The notes: generated from the sequence alone by a model not told the origin. Numbered from the stretch's first letter, positions 9,210-18,683 are shown. The stretch is 39,661 nt of DNA from JARRNJ01 sp037385045 (GCA_037385045.1 JARRNJ010000014.1:1-39661); one strand, 5' to 3'. Program-made: numbers and translations.

Positions 9210-10016
9210 TCAGCTCCCGAACAGGCGGCCGAGCAGCGTCTTCTTCTGCTCGTCGATGAAGCGGTGCGGCAACTCTTCACCCAGAAACCGGCCCACTGCG
9301 TCCATGTACGCCTGGGCGGCGTCGGTCTTTTCATCGAGCACCACCGGAACGCCCCGGTTGGAGGCCTGCAGCACCGCCTGGGATTCGGGAATCACGCCCA
9401 GCAGATCGATATCGAGCAGCTCGCGTACGTCGTCCACACTCAACATTTCGCCCTGCTTCACCCGCTTGGGCGCGTAGCGTGTCAACAACAGATGCTCCTT
9501 GACCGTTTCGCCCCGTTCGGCCCGGCGCGACTTGCTGGCGAGGATCCCGAGCATACGGTCGGAATCGCGCACCGAGGACACCTCGGGGTTGGTCACCACC
9601 ATGGCCTCGTCGGCGAAATACATGGCGTGATGGGCACCGCGTTCGATGCCGGCGGGCGAATCGCAGATGACATAGTCGAAGCCGTCGCGCAACTCGTCGA
9701 TCACCCGTTCCACGCCTTCGGCGGTAAGCGCGTCCTTGTCGCGGGTCTGGGAGGCGGGCAGCACGTGCAGGTTGTCCATGCCCTTTACCCGGATCAGCGC
9801 CTGATGCAGCTTGGCATCGCCCTGAATCACATTGACGAAGTCGTACACGACGCGCCGCTCGCAGCCCATGACCAGGTCCAGGTTGCGCAACCCGATATCG
9901 AAATCCACCACCACGGTCTTGTGCCCCTTGAGGGCAAGTCCGGCGCCGAACGCGGCGCTGGTGGTAGTCTTGCCCACGCCCCCCTTGCCCGACGTCACCA
10001 CGATCACTTTTGCCAC
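9210..10016 (-). CDS. minD: Septum site-determining ATPase MinD
   Basis: The 268-residue ParA/MinD-type ATPase has the deviant Walker A GKGGVGKTT at residues 10-18, including the signature Lys11. It continues with VVVDFDIGLRNLDL, the Walker B-like YVICDSPAGIERGA, and a C-terminal amphipathic helix KKTLLGRLFGS that anchors it to the membrane. MinD recruits MinC to the membrane when bound to ATP and is released by MinE. The start is a GTG (10014-10016) with AGAGGTGG upstream; this fits the family start MAKVIVVTSGKGG. It lies 43 bp after minC. Confidence 0.98.
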   Translation of the reverse strand: MAKVIVVTSGKGGVGKTTTSAAFGAGLALKGHKTVVVDFDIGLRNLDLVMGCERRVVYDFVNVIQGDAKLHQALIRVKGMDNLHVLPASQTRDKDALTAEGVERVIDELRDGFDYVICDSPAGIERGAHHAMYFADEAMVVTNPEVSSVRDSDRMLGILASKSRRAERGETVKEHLLLTRYAPKRVKQGEMLSVDDVRELLDIDLLGVIPESQAVLQASNRGVPVVLDEKTDAAQAYMDAVGRFLGEELPHRFIDEQKKTLLGRLFGS

Positions 10017-10059
10017 AGCATGCCACCTCTCGAAGCACCGCTCATGCGGTAAGGTTGAT

Positions 10060-10806
10060 TCACAGGGGATCGGTTCTCAGTTGTTGGTCGTGCAGGAACA
10101 CCTGCACCGGACGCCCGCGCAGTTCCTCAGCGATGTCCTCATAGACACGATAGATGCCGGCCACCGAAACCAGTTCGGCATACATGCGCCGGCAGAAAAT
10201 ACGCGCCGTGTCGTCGCCCTGCACGCCGGCGAGCGCACGCCCGTGCAGATTTCCATAAATATGGATATGGCCGTCGGCAAGCACCTCGGCGCCGGGGCTC
10301 ACGGAAGAGAGAATGATCAGGTCGCCGCCGGGCGCATAAATCTGCTGTCCGGAGCGTACCGGCTGGGTCACCAGCCGGCTCGGGCCGTGCTTGTCGGTGG
10401 CGGGCGGCTCGGCCGCGGACGCCGTCTCGGCGGGGACGGACTCGCTCCTGGCGCGGCCCCCGCGCGCCGGGTCGCTGTCGGGCAGCAACGCCAGGCCGAA
10501 GCTGCGCGCGGCGTCACGCTCGGCATCGGCACAGTGCCGCACGCCCACCGGCACCAAGCCCTGATCGCTCAACAGCAGCGCCAGGCTTGCCAGATCCAGG
10601 CTGTCGCCGGAATCACGGATCCGGTGCAGATCGATCACCACCGGCATGCCCTGGAACAGCTCCGGCGCCCGGGTCACCTGCTGGCGCAGCTGTTGGGTCA
10701 ACTGATCGAGGTCGGTGCGCAGGATGTTCATCACCGTGACGGTGAACATGCTGCCCTTCAGCTGGAAGCACGGCGTGGCGCCGGGTTCGGCGGCGTCGGC
10801 GCTCAT
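10060..10806 (-). CDS. minC: Septum site-determining inhibitor MinC
   Basis: The 248-residue protein has the two MinC domains: an N-terminal alpha/beta domain (about 12-115, opening CFQLKGSMFTVTVMNI) that binds FtsZ, and a C-terminal beta-helix (about 145-245). The latter has the recognisable QQIYAPGGDLIILSSVSPGAEVLADGHIHIYG and RIFCRRMYAELVSVAGIY. Between them is an acidic, Ala-rich linker. MinC blocks Z-ring assembly when carried by MinD. The ATG at 10804-10806 fits the family, but its ribosome-binding site is weak. It heads the minCDE operon. Confidence 0.95.
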   Translation of the reverse strand: MSADAAEPGATPCFQLKGSMFTVTVMNILRTDLDQLTQQLRQQVTRAPELFQGMPVVIDLHRIRDSGDSLDLASLALLLSDQGLVPVGVRHCADAERDAARSFGLALLPDSDPARGGRARSESVPAETASAAEPPATDKHGPSRLVTQPVRSGQQIYAPGGDLIILSSVSPGAEVLADGHIHIYGNLHGRALAGVQGDDTARIFCRRMYAELVSVAGIYRVYEDIAEELRGRPVQVFLHDQQLRTDPL

Positions 10807-11062
10807 GGATGGGGGGTGCTCATGGGCTGCGCAACTTTCGGGGTCCGTGAACGAGTGTGGCGTAATGGTACTCTACCCGGGGGTACTTGACTCAAGGGCC
10901 GGGATTGAGCGTGTTCGGAAAGTCGCAGAAAAAGTGTGACCGCCATCACGGCGATGGTGGTGCACTGTCGCCGAACGGGAACAACCCGCCGCCGTCGCTC
11001 GACGTTGCCATTGCGCCGCCGCACCTTTAAGCTGCTGCGCGAACACGGGAGTCGACCGAATC

Positions 11063-12691
11063 ATGACCCAACCCACCCGAACCCGCACCACCGTCGACGC
11101 GCGGCAGCTCAAGGCCATGCTGCGCGACCGAGCAGAGCTGGCCCTCGTTGACGTACGGGAACAGGGGCCGTTCTCGCGCCAACATCTGTTGTTTGCCTGC
11201 TGCATCCCGCTCAGCCGCCTGGAACTGCTGATCGACGATCTGGTGCCGCGGCCGGGCACACGCACCGTGGTGATGGACGGCGGTGACGGCGAAGCGGCGC
11301 GCCGGGCTGCCGCGCGGCTGCAGGAACTGGGCTACACCAATACGGCGGTGCTGGAAGGGGGAATCGAAGGCTGGCGCGCGGCGGGGTTCGAACTGTTCTC
11401 CGGCGTCAATGTGCCGAGCAAGGCCTTCGGAGAGATCGTGGAGCAGACCTGCCGCACCCCATTACTCACCCCGCAAGAGCTCAAGGCGCGAATGGATGCT
11501 GGAGTCCCGATGGTCATTCTCGACGCGCGGCCCATGGACGAATACCAGCGCATGAACATCCCCGGCGGTATCGACACCCCGGGCGCGGAGCTGGTGTATC
11601 GGGTTCACGACCTGGCGCCCGATCCCGACACCCAGGTGGTGGTCAACTGCGCCGGCCGCACCCGCAGCATCATCGGCGCCCAGTCCCTGATCAATGCCGG
11701 AATTCCCAACCCGGTGGCCGCCCTCAAGGGCGGCACCATGGGCTGGCGCCTCGCCGGCCTGGAACTGGAGCACGGGCAGCAGCGCGCCGCGCCTCCGCCG
11801 TCACCGCAAGGCCTGGCACGGGCCCGGTCCGCCGCCCGCCGGGTCGCCGAGCGCGCCGGCGTGGAAACCGTCGACCGCGCCCGACTGGCCTCCTGGCAGG
11901 CCGACCAGGACCACAGCCTGTTCCTGTTCGACGTGCGCAGTCCGGAGGAATTCGAGGCCGGACACCTGCCCGGCAGCCGCAGCGCGCCGGGCGGGCAGCT
12001 GGTGCAGGCCACGGACGAATACGTGGGGGTACGCAACGCACGCCTGGTGCTGGTGGACGACACCGAGGTCCGGGCCCTGATGACCGCATCGTGGCTGCGG
12101 CAGCTGGGGTGGCCGATGGTCTTTGTGCTTGCCGGCGGGCTCGGCGGCGAAGCGTTGGTCCAGGGGCCGCGACGCACGCGGGTCCCGGGGCTGCGGCCGG
12201 CTCCGACCATCCATGCCGCGGAGCTCAACGCCGCCCTGTCCGCGGGTACCGCAGTAGTATTGGATCTGGCCACCAGCGCCGAGTACCGGGCCAGCCACAT
12301 CGCCGGCGCCTGGTGGGGCGTGCGCGCGCGCCTGCGGCAGGCGCTGGCCTCATTGCCGCCGGCCGAACGCCTGGTGCTGACCTCCGCGGACGGAGCCCTG
12401 GCGCAGCTGGCGGCACCGGAAGTGGCCGCCCTGGATGCCGCGCGTCAGGTCAGCTTCCTGGACGGCGGCACCCGCGCCTGGCGGGCGGCGGGGCTGCCGA
12501 CCTCGGCGGGAATGGAGCATCCCACCTGCGACGCCGACGATGTCTGGTACAAACCTTATGAGCACCCGGAGGCCGATCCCGCGGCGATGCAGGGCTACCT
12601 GACCTGGGAGGTGGACCTGGTGCCCCAGATCGCCCGCGACGGCGACGCCCGCTTCCGGCCGTTGACCGGCAGCCCGACCGCAACCGGCTGA
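11063..12691 (+). CDS. Four-domain rhodanese-like protein, one active Cys
   Basis: The 542-residue cytosolic protein consists of four tandem rhodanese-like modules (about 8-100, 128-235, 258-365 and 385-482) and a C-terminal tail ending EVDLVPQIARDGDARFRPL. Only the second module has a Cys at the active-site loop (C196 in VVNCAGRTRS). In modules 1, 3 and 4 the same loop reads MDGGDGE, VDDTEVR and TSADGAL, so these are non-catalytic. The family has thiosulfate:cyanide or persulfide sulfurtransferases; proteins of this multi-domain type are often found next to thiol dioxygenases, as here. A role in persulfide or sulfite handling during thiol breakdown is inferred from context. The ATG at 11063 fits the first module. 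Confidence 0.88.
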   Translation: MTQPTRTRTTVDARQLKAMLRDRAELALVDVREQGPFSRQHLLFACCIPLSRLELLIDDLVPRPGTRTVVMDGGDGEAARRAAARLQELGYTNTAVLEGGIEGWRAAGFELFSGVNVPSKAFGEIVEQTCRTPLLTPQELKARMDAGVPMVILDARPMDEYQRMNIPGGIDTPGAELVYRVHDLAPDPDTQVVVNCAGRTRSIIGAQSLINAGIPNPVAALKGGTMGWRLAGLELEHGQQRAAPPPSPQGLARARSAARRVAERAGVETVDRARLASWQADQDHSLFLFDVRSPEEFEAGHLPGSRSAPGGQLVQATDEYVGVRNARLVLVDDTEVRALMTASWLRQLGWPMVFVLAGGLGGEALVQGPRRTRVPGLRPAPTIHAAELNAALSAGTAVVLDLATSAEYRASHIAGAWWGVRARLRQALASLPPAERLVLTSADGALAQLAAPEVAALDAARQVSFLDGGTRAWRAAGLPTSAGMEHPTCDADDVWYKPYEHPEADPAAMQGYLTWEVDLVPQIARDGDARFRPLTGSPTATG

Positions 12692-12996
12692 CGTGTCCTC
12701 TGGCGTCGGCGGAAAGCGCAGAGTGCGCGGAGAAAGTTCGCTTGATAGCCGCAACGGCCGCGCCCTGTCTGCAGACCGCTGCCCATTGGGCGTTTCGCCC
12801 TACCGCCCGGGTCGCGCGCTCGGTGTGCCGGTTGGCCGCTTGCCGTCGGGTTCATGCCGGATTCCCAACTTGGTTTATGCTCTGCGGCTGTGCGCGCTCT
12901 GCGTTTCCACCCCGTCCCGCCGCGCGGGCTGTGTGCACGCTGCGTCTGCGCTATAGTGGGTCCAATACGCGGGCCAGCGCCCGACGGGAGATCATC
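12692..12996. repeat. Intergenic region with a dispersed-type inverted repeat
   Basis: The 305-bp gap between the rhodanese and thiol dioxygenase genes holds an imperfect inverted repeat. The left arm is GGAAAGCGCAGAGTGCGCGGAG (12711-12732, given here as two halves GGAAAGCGCAG and AGTGCGCGGAG) and the right arm is 12888-12908, with CTCTGCG and TTTCC at its end. About 18 of 22 positions pair. CTCTGCG-type intergenic repeats occur in many proteobacteria. TATAGT at 12952-12957 could be a -10 box for the dioxygenase, but no good -35 accompanies it. No gene is seen. Confidence 0.4.
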
Positions 12997-13596
12997 ATGG
13001 ACAATCCAAACCGACTGCGGGAATTCATCCGCCAGATGACGCTGTTGACGTCCCAGGCCGGTGCCGGTGAAGCGGAAATCGTGGACAAGGGCCGCGAACT
13101 GCTGGGCGACCTGATCCGCTACGACGACTGGCTGCCCGACGCCTTCGCCCAGCCCGACGCCCACTACTACCAGCAGTACCTGCTCTATTGCGACCCACTG
13201 GAACGCTTCTCGGTAGTGAGCTTCGTGTGGGGGCCGGGTCAATCGACGCCGGTGCACGACCACACCGTCTGGGGATTGGTGGGCGTACTGCGCGGAACCG
13301 AACGCTGCGAACGCTTCGCGCCCGCCCCCGACGGCACGCTGAACAGCCTGGGGGTAGCGATGCTCAATGCCGGCGAGGTGGACGCGGTGTCACCCACCAT
13401 TGGCGACATCCATGCGGTCAGCAACGCCCTCGACGACCGGCCTTCCATCAGCATTCACGCCTACGGCGCCGATATCGGCGCCGTGCGCCGCCACGTGTTC
13501 GTGCCCGAAACCGGGGAAGTGAAGGATTTCGTATCCGGTTACAGCAACCACGTGCTGCCGAACCTGTGGGGCGCAACACCCGGCGCGCGCAGCTGA
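12997..13596 (+). CDS. Cysteine dioxygenase-family thiol dioxygenase
   Basis: The 199-residue cupin protein starts at the ATG at 12997; the frame is open further back, but no ribosome-binding site supports an earlier start. The 3-His iron site is visible: H87 and H89 in PVHDHTVWG and H139 in DIHAVSN. The family includes cysteine dioxygenase and 3-mercaptopropionate dioxygenase, which add O2 to a thiol to give a sulfinate; sequence alone does not separate the two here. The upstream rhodanese-like gene on the same strand supports a thiol-oxidation role. It is cytosolic and converges with the FAH-family gene, only 29 bp away. Confidence 0.9.
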   Translation: MDNPNRLREFIRQMTLLTSQAGAGEAEIVDKGRELLGDLIRYDDWLPDAFAQPDAHYYQQYLLYCDPLERFSVVSFVWGPGQSTPVHDHTVWGLVGVLRGTERCERFAPAPDGTLNSLGVAMLNAGEVDAVSPTIGDIHAVSNALDDRPSISIHAYGADIGAVRRHVFVPETGEVKDFVSGYSNHVLPNLWGATPGARS

Positions 13597-13625
13597 CGCA
13601 AGCTCCGCCGCCGCACCACGTCGAC

Positions 13626-14504
13626 TTATTCGACCGGATTCTCCAGGGTTCCGACAGGCTCGATGGTAATGGCCACCACGTCGCCCTTGTGCAGGAACCT
13701 GGGCGGTTTGAAACCCATGCCCACGCCGGCCGGCGTCCCCGTGGCAATCACGTCACCGGGTTCCAAACGCATGACGCTCGACAAAGTCTCAATCAGATCC
13801 GGGATATCGAAAATCAGGTCGGCCAAACGTCCATTCTGGCGCAGCTCGCCGTTGACCCGCGTCTGCAGCTGCAGGGCGTCCACGTCCGGCACCGCGTCGG
13901 CGGTGAGGATGGCCGGCCCCATGGGGCAGTAGCCGTCCAGGCTCTTGCCCAGGAACCACTGGGCATGCTCGCGCTGCAGACCGCGGGACGTGGCATCGTT
14001 GACGATGGTGTAGCCATACACATGGTCCATCGCCTCCTCACGGGAAATGCCGCGCCCCCCGGCGCCGATGACCACACCCAGCTCGCCCTCGTAATCGGTG
14101 CTGTCCCGCGGGTCGAGCCACGACGGAATCGCCTCGCCCGGCCCGATCACCGATGACGTCGCCTTGGTGAAGAAAATGGGCACCTTGGGAATGTCGTCGC
14201 TCCCCGCGGGCAGGGACTTCACCTCCTTGGCGTGATCCCGGTAGTTCTTGCCGACACAGAGAATGTTGCGCGGCGGACGCGGCAGGGGCGCCAACAGGCG
14301 CACGGAGTCCGCGGGCAACCGCCCGGCACCGGACGCCACCGCCGCCCGCGCGCGGGCGAGGCCTTCGGCTCCCAGCTGAATCAACCCCAGCATATCGGCC
14401 GGCAGTTGCGGTGCCGCTTGGGAGAAATCCACCACCTCGCCGGCGTGCCGGTCCAGGACGCCGATGGCTTCGCGGGAGTCTTCGGCAAAAGTGACTAGCA
14501 ACAT
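13626..14504 (-). CDS. Fumarylacetoacetate hydrolase (FAH) family protein
   Basis: The 292-residue protein has an FAH fold in the C-terminal two thirds. The family motifs are NILCVGKNYRDHAKEV near residue 82, the metal-binding DYEGELGVVIG, YTIVNDATSR, and the closing ATGTPAGVGMG. This family hydrolyses C-C bonds or decarboxylates keto-acids, such as acylpyruvates and 5-oxopent-3-ene-tricarboxylates, using Mg2+ or Mn2+. The ATG at 14502-14504 with CGGAGG six bases upstream is preferred over the TTG two codons before. The gene follows the permease by 45 bp on the same strand, suggesting that the permease brings in a carboxylate that is processed here; the substrate is unknown. Confidence 0.92.
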   Translation of the reverse strand: MLLVTFAEDSREAIGVLDRHAGEVVDFSQAAPQLPADMLGLIQLGAEGLARARAAVASGAGRLPADSVRLLAPLPRPPRNILCVGKNYRDHAKEVKSLPAGSDDIPKVPIFFTKATSSVIGPGEAIPSWLDPRDSTDYEGELGVVIGAGGRGISREEAMDHVYGYTIVNDATSRGLQREHAQWFLGKSLDGYCPMGPAILTADAVPDVDALQLQTRVNGELRQNGRLADLIFDIPDLIETLSSVMRLEPGDVIATGTPAGVGMGFKPPRFLHKGDVVAITIEPVGTLENPVE

Positions 14505-14549
14505 GATCAACCTCCGGTCGGGTCAGCCGGGCTCAGCAGCGGCACGCAC

Positions 14550-16277
14550 TCACATTTCCATGGTCAGCAGCCAGGCCATACTCAGCGCCACGGTAATCAA
14601 CATGGGAACAAACGCAATGCGCAAATAATTCCCGAAGCTGATCGGATACCCGGACTTTTCCGCCAACCCGGCGGTCACCACGTTGGCGCTGGCGCCGATC
14701 AGCGTGCCGTTGCCGCCCAGGCAGGCGCCGAGCGACAACGCCCACCACAATACGCCGTTCTGCACGCCAGGAATGGCCGTAGTCAGGTAGGCGACGATCG
14801 GCAGCATGGTGGCGGTGAACGGGATGTTGTCGATAATCGCCGAGAAGATGGCCGATACCCACAACACCAGGATCACGGCCACCACCGGCGAGCCTTCCGA
14901 CGCCTCGCGCACCCAATTGGCCACGATCTGGATCAACCCGGTCTGCTCGGCGCCGGCGACGATAATGAACAACATCATGAAGAAGATCAGCGTCGGCCAC
15001 TCGATTTCCTCCTCAACCATCTCGACGATGTGCACATCGCTGATGATCAGCAGCAACGAGGCGCCGGCCAGGGCGGCGATACTGGGCTCCATATGCAGAC
15101 TGCCGTGGAAAACGAACAGCGCGATGGTAAACGCCAGCACCAGACCGCCCTTCATCAGCAATCGCCCATCGGTGATCTGGTACTCCTCGCGCAATCGCGC
15201 CGTCATTGCCGGTACGTCCTGAACCTTTGCCTCGTGATAGTCGCGCCGGAACCAGAACAAAAAGTACACGGAGGTGACCGCCAGGCCGATGAGGCAGATC
15301 ACCACCAGATGGGTGATGAAGTCGACGAAGGTAAGCCCGGCGAATGAACCAATCATGATATTGGGCGGATCGCCGATCAAAGTCGCTGTGCCACCGACAT
15401 TGGAAGCGAACACCTCCGGCATCAGGAGGGTCAGGGGACCAATCTTCAGCGCCAGTGCGATCTCGATTGTCACCGGGATGATCAGCAGCATCGTGGTGAC
15501 GTTGTCCAGGAACGCCGAGACCACGGCGGTAATGAACATCAGCAGCACCGCCAGGGCGTAGATGTTGCCGCGGGCGAACTGGAACGATTTGTACGCCATC
15601 CACTGGAATACGCCGGTTCGTTTCAACACCCCGACGATAATCATCATCGCCATGAGCAGGAAAATGACGTTTTCGTCGATGGCATGCATGGCATCCTCGA
15701 AAGTGAGGATGCGGTAAGCCGAATCGAAAGTGCCAAGAGTGTAACTGACAAACAGGAGCACGGTGGCGCCGACCATCGCCGCAAGGGTACGATGCAGCAG
15801 CTCGAAGGCGATGAACACATACACTGCCAGCAGCACCGCGGCGGCGATCCACAATGCGGGCGATATGGCCCGGGGCACGGTCACGCTGTAATGGGCCAGG
15901 TAATGCGCGCCGCCGCTGCGGTCGACCCGTTCCTTGAGTACATAGGGCAGCTCGACACGGCCGGTGGACTTGTACGACGGCCGCTCCACCCGCACCTCCA
16001 CTTTCGCGCCCGGCAACGTGCCGGGCGGAAAGTGCAGCTCGGCGTCATAGGTGCCGTTGGTCTCGGTGATCACCTCATTGGGCAATTGCAGCTGCTTGCC
16101 GTTGACAAAAAAGGTCAGCCGTGCATCTTTGACACCCTTGCCTTGCGGATTGCTGATGGTACCGGAGACGATCAGGGTGTCGCCGCCTGGCGCGGGCGCC
16201 TGCGCAGCCAGGACCGGTTGGGCCAGCAGCCCCAGCACAACGGCAATGAACAGGGCGAAGCGGTTGATAAAATACAT
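14550..16277 (-). CDS. SLC13/ArsB/NhaD-type permease with periplasmic domain
   Basis: The 575-residue protein starts at the ATG at 16275-16277. A signal peptide comes first (INRFALFIAVVLGLLAQPVLA, 4-24), then a soluble region of about 100 residues with a beta-sandwich, carboxypeptidase-regulatory-like pattern (GTISNPQGKGVKDARLTFFVNG, ETNGTYDAELHFPPG). From residue about 137 there are roughly 12 hydrophobic segments of the ion transporter superfamily, with the paired motifs FLDNVTTMLLIIPV and SAIIDNIPFTATMLPI and the gate-like FASNVGGTATLIGDPPNIMIG and CLGGNGTLIGASANVV. The transport core resembles NhaD/ArsB/SLC13 carriers of Na+/H+, arsenite or dicarboxylates. The N-terminal domain is the odd part. 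The FAH gene follows 45 bp later. Confidence 0.88.
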   Translation of the reverse strand: MYFINRFALFIAVVLGLLAQPVLAAQAPAPGGDTLIVSGTISNPQGKGVKDARLTFFVNGKQLQLPNEVITETNGTYDAELHFPPGTLPGAKVEVRVERPSYKSTGRVELPYVLKERVDRSGGAHYLAHYSVTVPRAISPALWIAAAVLLAVYVFIAFELLHRTLAAMVGATVLLFVSYTLGTFDSAYRILTFEDAMHAIDENVIFLLMAMMIIVGVLKRTGVFQWMAYKSFQFARGNIYALAVLLMFITAVVSAFLDNVTTMLLIIPVTIEIALALKIGPLTLLMPEVFASNVGGTATLIGDPPNIMIGSFAGLTFVDFITHLVVICLIGLAVTSVYFLFWFRRDYHEAKVQDVPAMTARLREEYQITDGRLLMKGGLVLAFTIALFVFHGSLHMEPSIAALAGASLLLIISDVHIVEMVEEEIEWPTLIFFMMLFIIVAGAEQTGLIQIVANWVREASEGSPVVAVILVLWVSAIFSAIIDNIPFTATMLPIVAYLTTAIPGVQNGVLWWALSLGACLGGNGTLIGASANVVTAGLAEKSGYPISFGNYLRIAFVPMLITVALSMAWLLTMEM

Positions 16278-16759
16278 AGTGGCGTAACTCGTTTTCGTTA
16301 TTCTCACGGTATTGACCGTACACGAGCGCGCTTCGCGCCTCCAGCCCAACGCCGGTCGATCCGTAACCCGGCGCGCAGTACATGCCACGACTGCAAGCAC
16401 AACGCGACGCGTGCCGAGGGGACTTCCCACCTCCAGGCGCAATTTACCAAAACAACCTGCAGCCGTCCCGCAGGAATTCACCATGTGAAAATTCCGCGTC
16501 CAGGCGGACACGCCATCGGCGCCCGCCACACGGCGCACCATACCACACATAGACCACGGGTTTGGCGCAGCTGGACAGGACGTGCTGCCGGCCCGCATCA
16601 CGGCGGCGCACGCACCCGGCGTCGCTGCCAAACCCGGATGCTATGCTTTGAGTTGAAGGCCCCGTTACGCCCGAGCAAAAGCGGGCGCATTTCAGACTGC
16701 CGCATGTTCGCGCCGCGTCCGCCACAACCCTGCACCCCCTGCCGTTAAGGAATCTTCCG
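16278..16759. promoter_or_regulatory. Divergent intergenic region with a palindrome
   Basis: This 482-bp region separates the divergent permease and ftsH genes and contains no convincing gene. An imperfect palindrome lies at 16473-16495 (GGAATTCAC, CAT spacer, GTGAA, two-base bulge, TTCC) and could be an operator or a hairpin. A TATGCT at 16642-16647 could serve as a -10 box for ftsH, but no -35 is clear. The permease frame stays open through part of this region without a start signal. Confidence 0.3.
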
Positions 16760-18664
16760 ATGCCGCAACCACAGCCGCAGAAGAGTCCCCAGCATACGCT
16801 TCCGCCGCGCGGCAACTGGAGCCTGGTGATGTGGCTGGTGATCGGCCTGCTGCTGGCGTTCTATTGGCAGAACGCCCACCAGACCCAGGAGCTGCAGACG
16901 ATCTCCTATACCCAGTTCAAGCAGGACGTATCCGCCGGGCGCGTGAAGCAGGTCACCTTCATGGGTGACCGCATCACCGGCGTGCTTGAACCCGGCAAGG
17001 CGAACGCCAATAAGAGCGCAAAGGGAACGAAGGCCTCGAAGGCTGCGCACTTCACCACCGTCAAGCCGGCGATCACGGATCCGGGCCTGCTTCCGCTGCT
17101 GGAAAAACACCGTGTGACCATACGCGCCAAGGCCGCCGGACGTTCCTGGTGGGTGACGGTTGTGGTCGGTCTGCTGCCCTGGCTGCTGTTGATCGGCCTG
17201 TTCTACTGGGGCATGCGCCGCATGCAGCAGGCCGGTCCCCAGGGGCGCCTGTTCGGCTTCGGCAAGTCACGGGCCAAACGGTTCGAAAAATCCAGCAGCA
17301 GTGTCACCTTCGACGACGTGGCCGGGCTCGACAACGCCAAGACGGACATGCGCGAGATTATCGGCTACCTGCGCGAGCCGGAACGCTTTCGCAAGCTCGG
17401 CGCCAAAATCCCCAAGGGGGTGCTGCTGGCCGGCCCGCCGGGCACCGGCAAGACCCTGCTGGCCAAGGCCGTGGCGGGCGAAGCCGATGCGCCGTTTTTC
17501 AGCATCAGCGCCTCCGAGTTCATCGAAATGTTCGTCGGCGTGGGTGCATCGCGGGTTCGCGATATGTTCGAGAGCGCCAAGCGCGAAGCCCCGGCCATCA
17601 TCTTCATCGACGAGCTGGACGCCGTGGGCCGGGCCCGCGGCACCGGCATCGGCGGCGGCCATGACGAACGCGAGCAGACCCTGAACCAGATCCTGTCGGA
17701 AATGGACGGCTTCACGCCCAGCGAAGCGGTAGTGGTGATGGCGGCCACCAACCGTCCCGATGTGCTGGATCCGGCGCTGATGCGGCCCGGGCGCTTCGAT
17801 CGCAAGGTCACGCTGGAGCTGCCCGAACGGCCGGCGCGCAAGCAGATCCTGCAGGTGCATACCCGGCACGTGCCCCTGGACGACGACGTGGACCTGGACA
17901 CCATGGCCGCACGCACCGTGGGTTTCTCCGGGGCCGATCTGGAGAACCTGGTCAACGAGGCGGCGTTGCTGGCGGCGCGCGAGCGCCGGGAAAAAGTCTC
18001 CATGCAGACAATGAGCACCGCACGGGACAAGATCCTGATGGGTGCTGAGCGCGACACGCTGCTGAGCGAGGACGAAAAACGGTTGATCGCATTCCATGAA
18101 GCCGGCCATGCCATGCTGGCCTGGCTGCTGCCCCACGCCGATCCGCTGGACAAAGTCACCATCATTCCGCGCGGCCGGGCCCTGGGCGTCACCGAGCAGA
18201 CCCCCGACGAGGACCGCCACAACCTCAAGGAAAGCTATCTGCGCGACCGCATCGCGGTGATGCTGGGCGGGCGTGTCAGCGAGCAGATGGTGTTCGGCGA
18301 AGTGACCTCCGGCGCCGAACAGGACCTGAAACAGGCCACCGCGCTGGCGCGGCGCATGATCGGCCAGTGGGGCATGAGCGACAAGCTGGGACCGGTGGCG
18401 TTCCGCCGCGGTGAGCAGCACATATTCCTGGGCCAGGAGATGGCCCAGGAGCGCGACTACAGCGAGCACACGGCGCAGATCATCGATGACGAGATCCGCA
18501 CGCTGCTGGAGGAAATCGAGGCAATGGCCCGGCAACTGCTGCAGAACAACCGGCAAAAGCTCGAGACAGTCGTGGACGCGCTGCTGGAACGGGAAACCCT
18601 GGAAGCGCACCAGCTGCGCGAGCTGCTGCGCGAACCGCCCGCCGGCGCCGTAGCGCAGGGCTGA
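16760..18664 (+). CDS. ftsH: ATP-dependent zinc metalloprotease FtsH
   Basis: The 634-residue membrane protease has a first membrane segment at about 20-36, a periplasmic domain, and a second segment at about 130-152. The AAA domain has Walker A at 225-232 (GPPGTGKT), Walker B IIFIDELDAVG and the SRH motif ATNRPDVLDPALMRPGRFDR. The peptidase has HEAGH at 446-450. It degrades membrane and short-lived cytosolic proteins. A Lys/Ala-rich insertion, about residues 79-95, lies in the periplasmic domain. In most gammaproteobacteria the main ftsH follows ftsJ; here the gene stands alone, so it may be a second paralogue. It converges with leuA, 19 bp away. Confidence 0.96.
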   Translation: MPQPQPQKSPQHTLPPRGNWSLVMWLVIGLLLAFYWQNAHQTQELQTISYTQFKQDVSAGRVKQVTFMGDRITGVLEPGKANANKSAKGTKASKAAHFTTVKPAITDPGLLPLLEKHRVTIRAKAAGRSWWVTVVVGLLPWLLLIGLFYWGMRRMQQAGPQGRLFGFGKSRAKRFEKSSSSVTFDDVAGLDNAKTDMREIIGYLREPERFRKLGAKIPKGVLLAGPPGTGKTLLAKAVAGEADAPFFSISASEFIEMFVGVGASRVRDMFESAKREAPAIIFIDELDAVGRARGTGIGGGHDEREQTLNQILSEMDGFTPSEAVVVMAATNRPDVLDPALMRPGRFDRKVTLELPERPARKQILQVHTRHVPLDDDVDLDTMAARTVGFSGADLENLVNEAALLAARERREKVSMQTMSTARDKILMGAERDTLLSEDEKRLIAFHEAGHAMLAWLLPHADPLDKVTIIPRGRALGVTEQTPDEDRHNLKESYLRDRIAVMLGGRVSEQMVFGEVTSGAEQDLKQATALARRMIGQWGMSDKLGPVAFRRGEQHIFLGQEMAQERDYSEHTAQIIDDEIRTLLEEIEAMARQLLQNNRQKLETVVDALLERETLEAHQLRELLREPPAGAVAQG

Positions 18665-18683
18665 GCCCGCGCCCCGGCAAAGG

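Noticed and set aside
16278..16631. N-terminal extension of the permease
   Set aside because: The ATG at 16277 begins a good signal peptide; the extension would put 118 unrelated residues before it.
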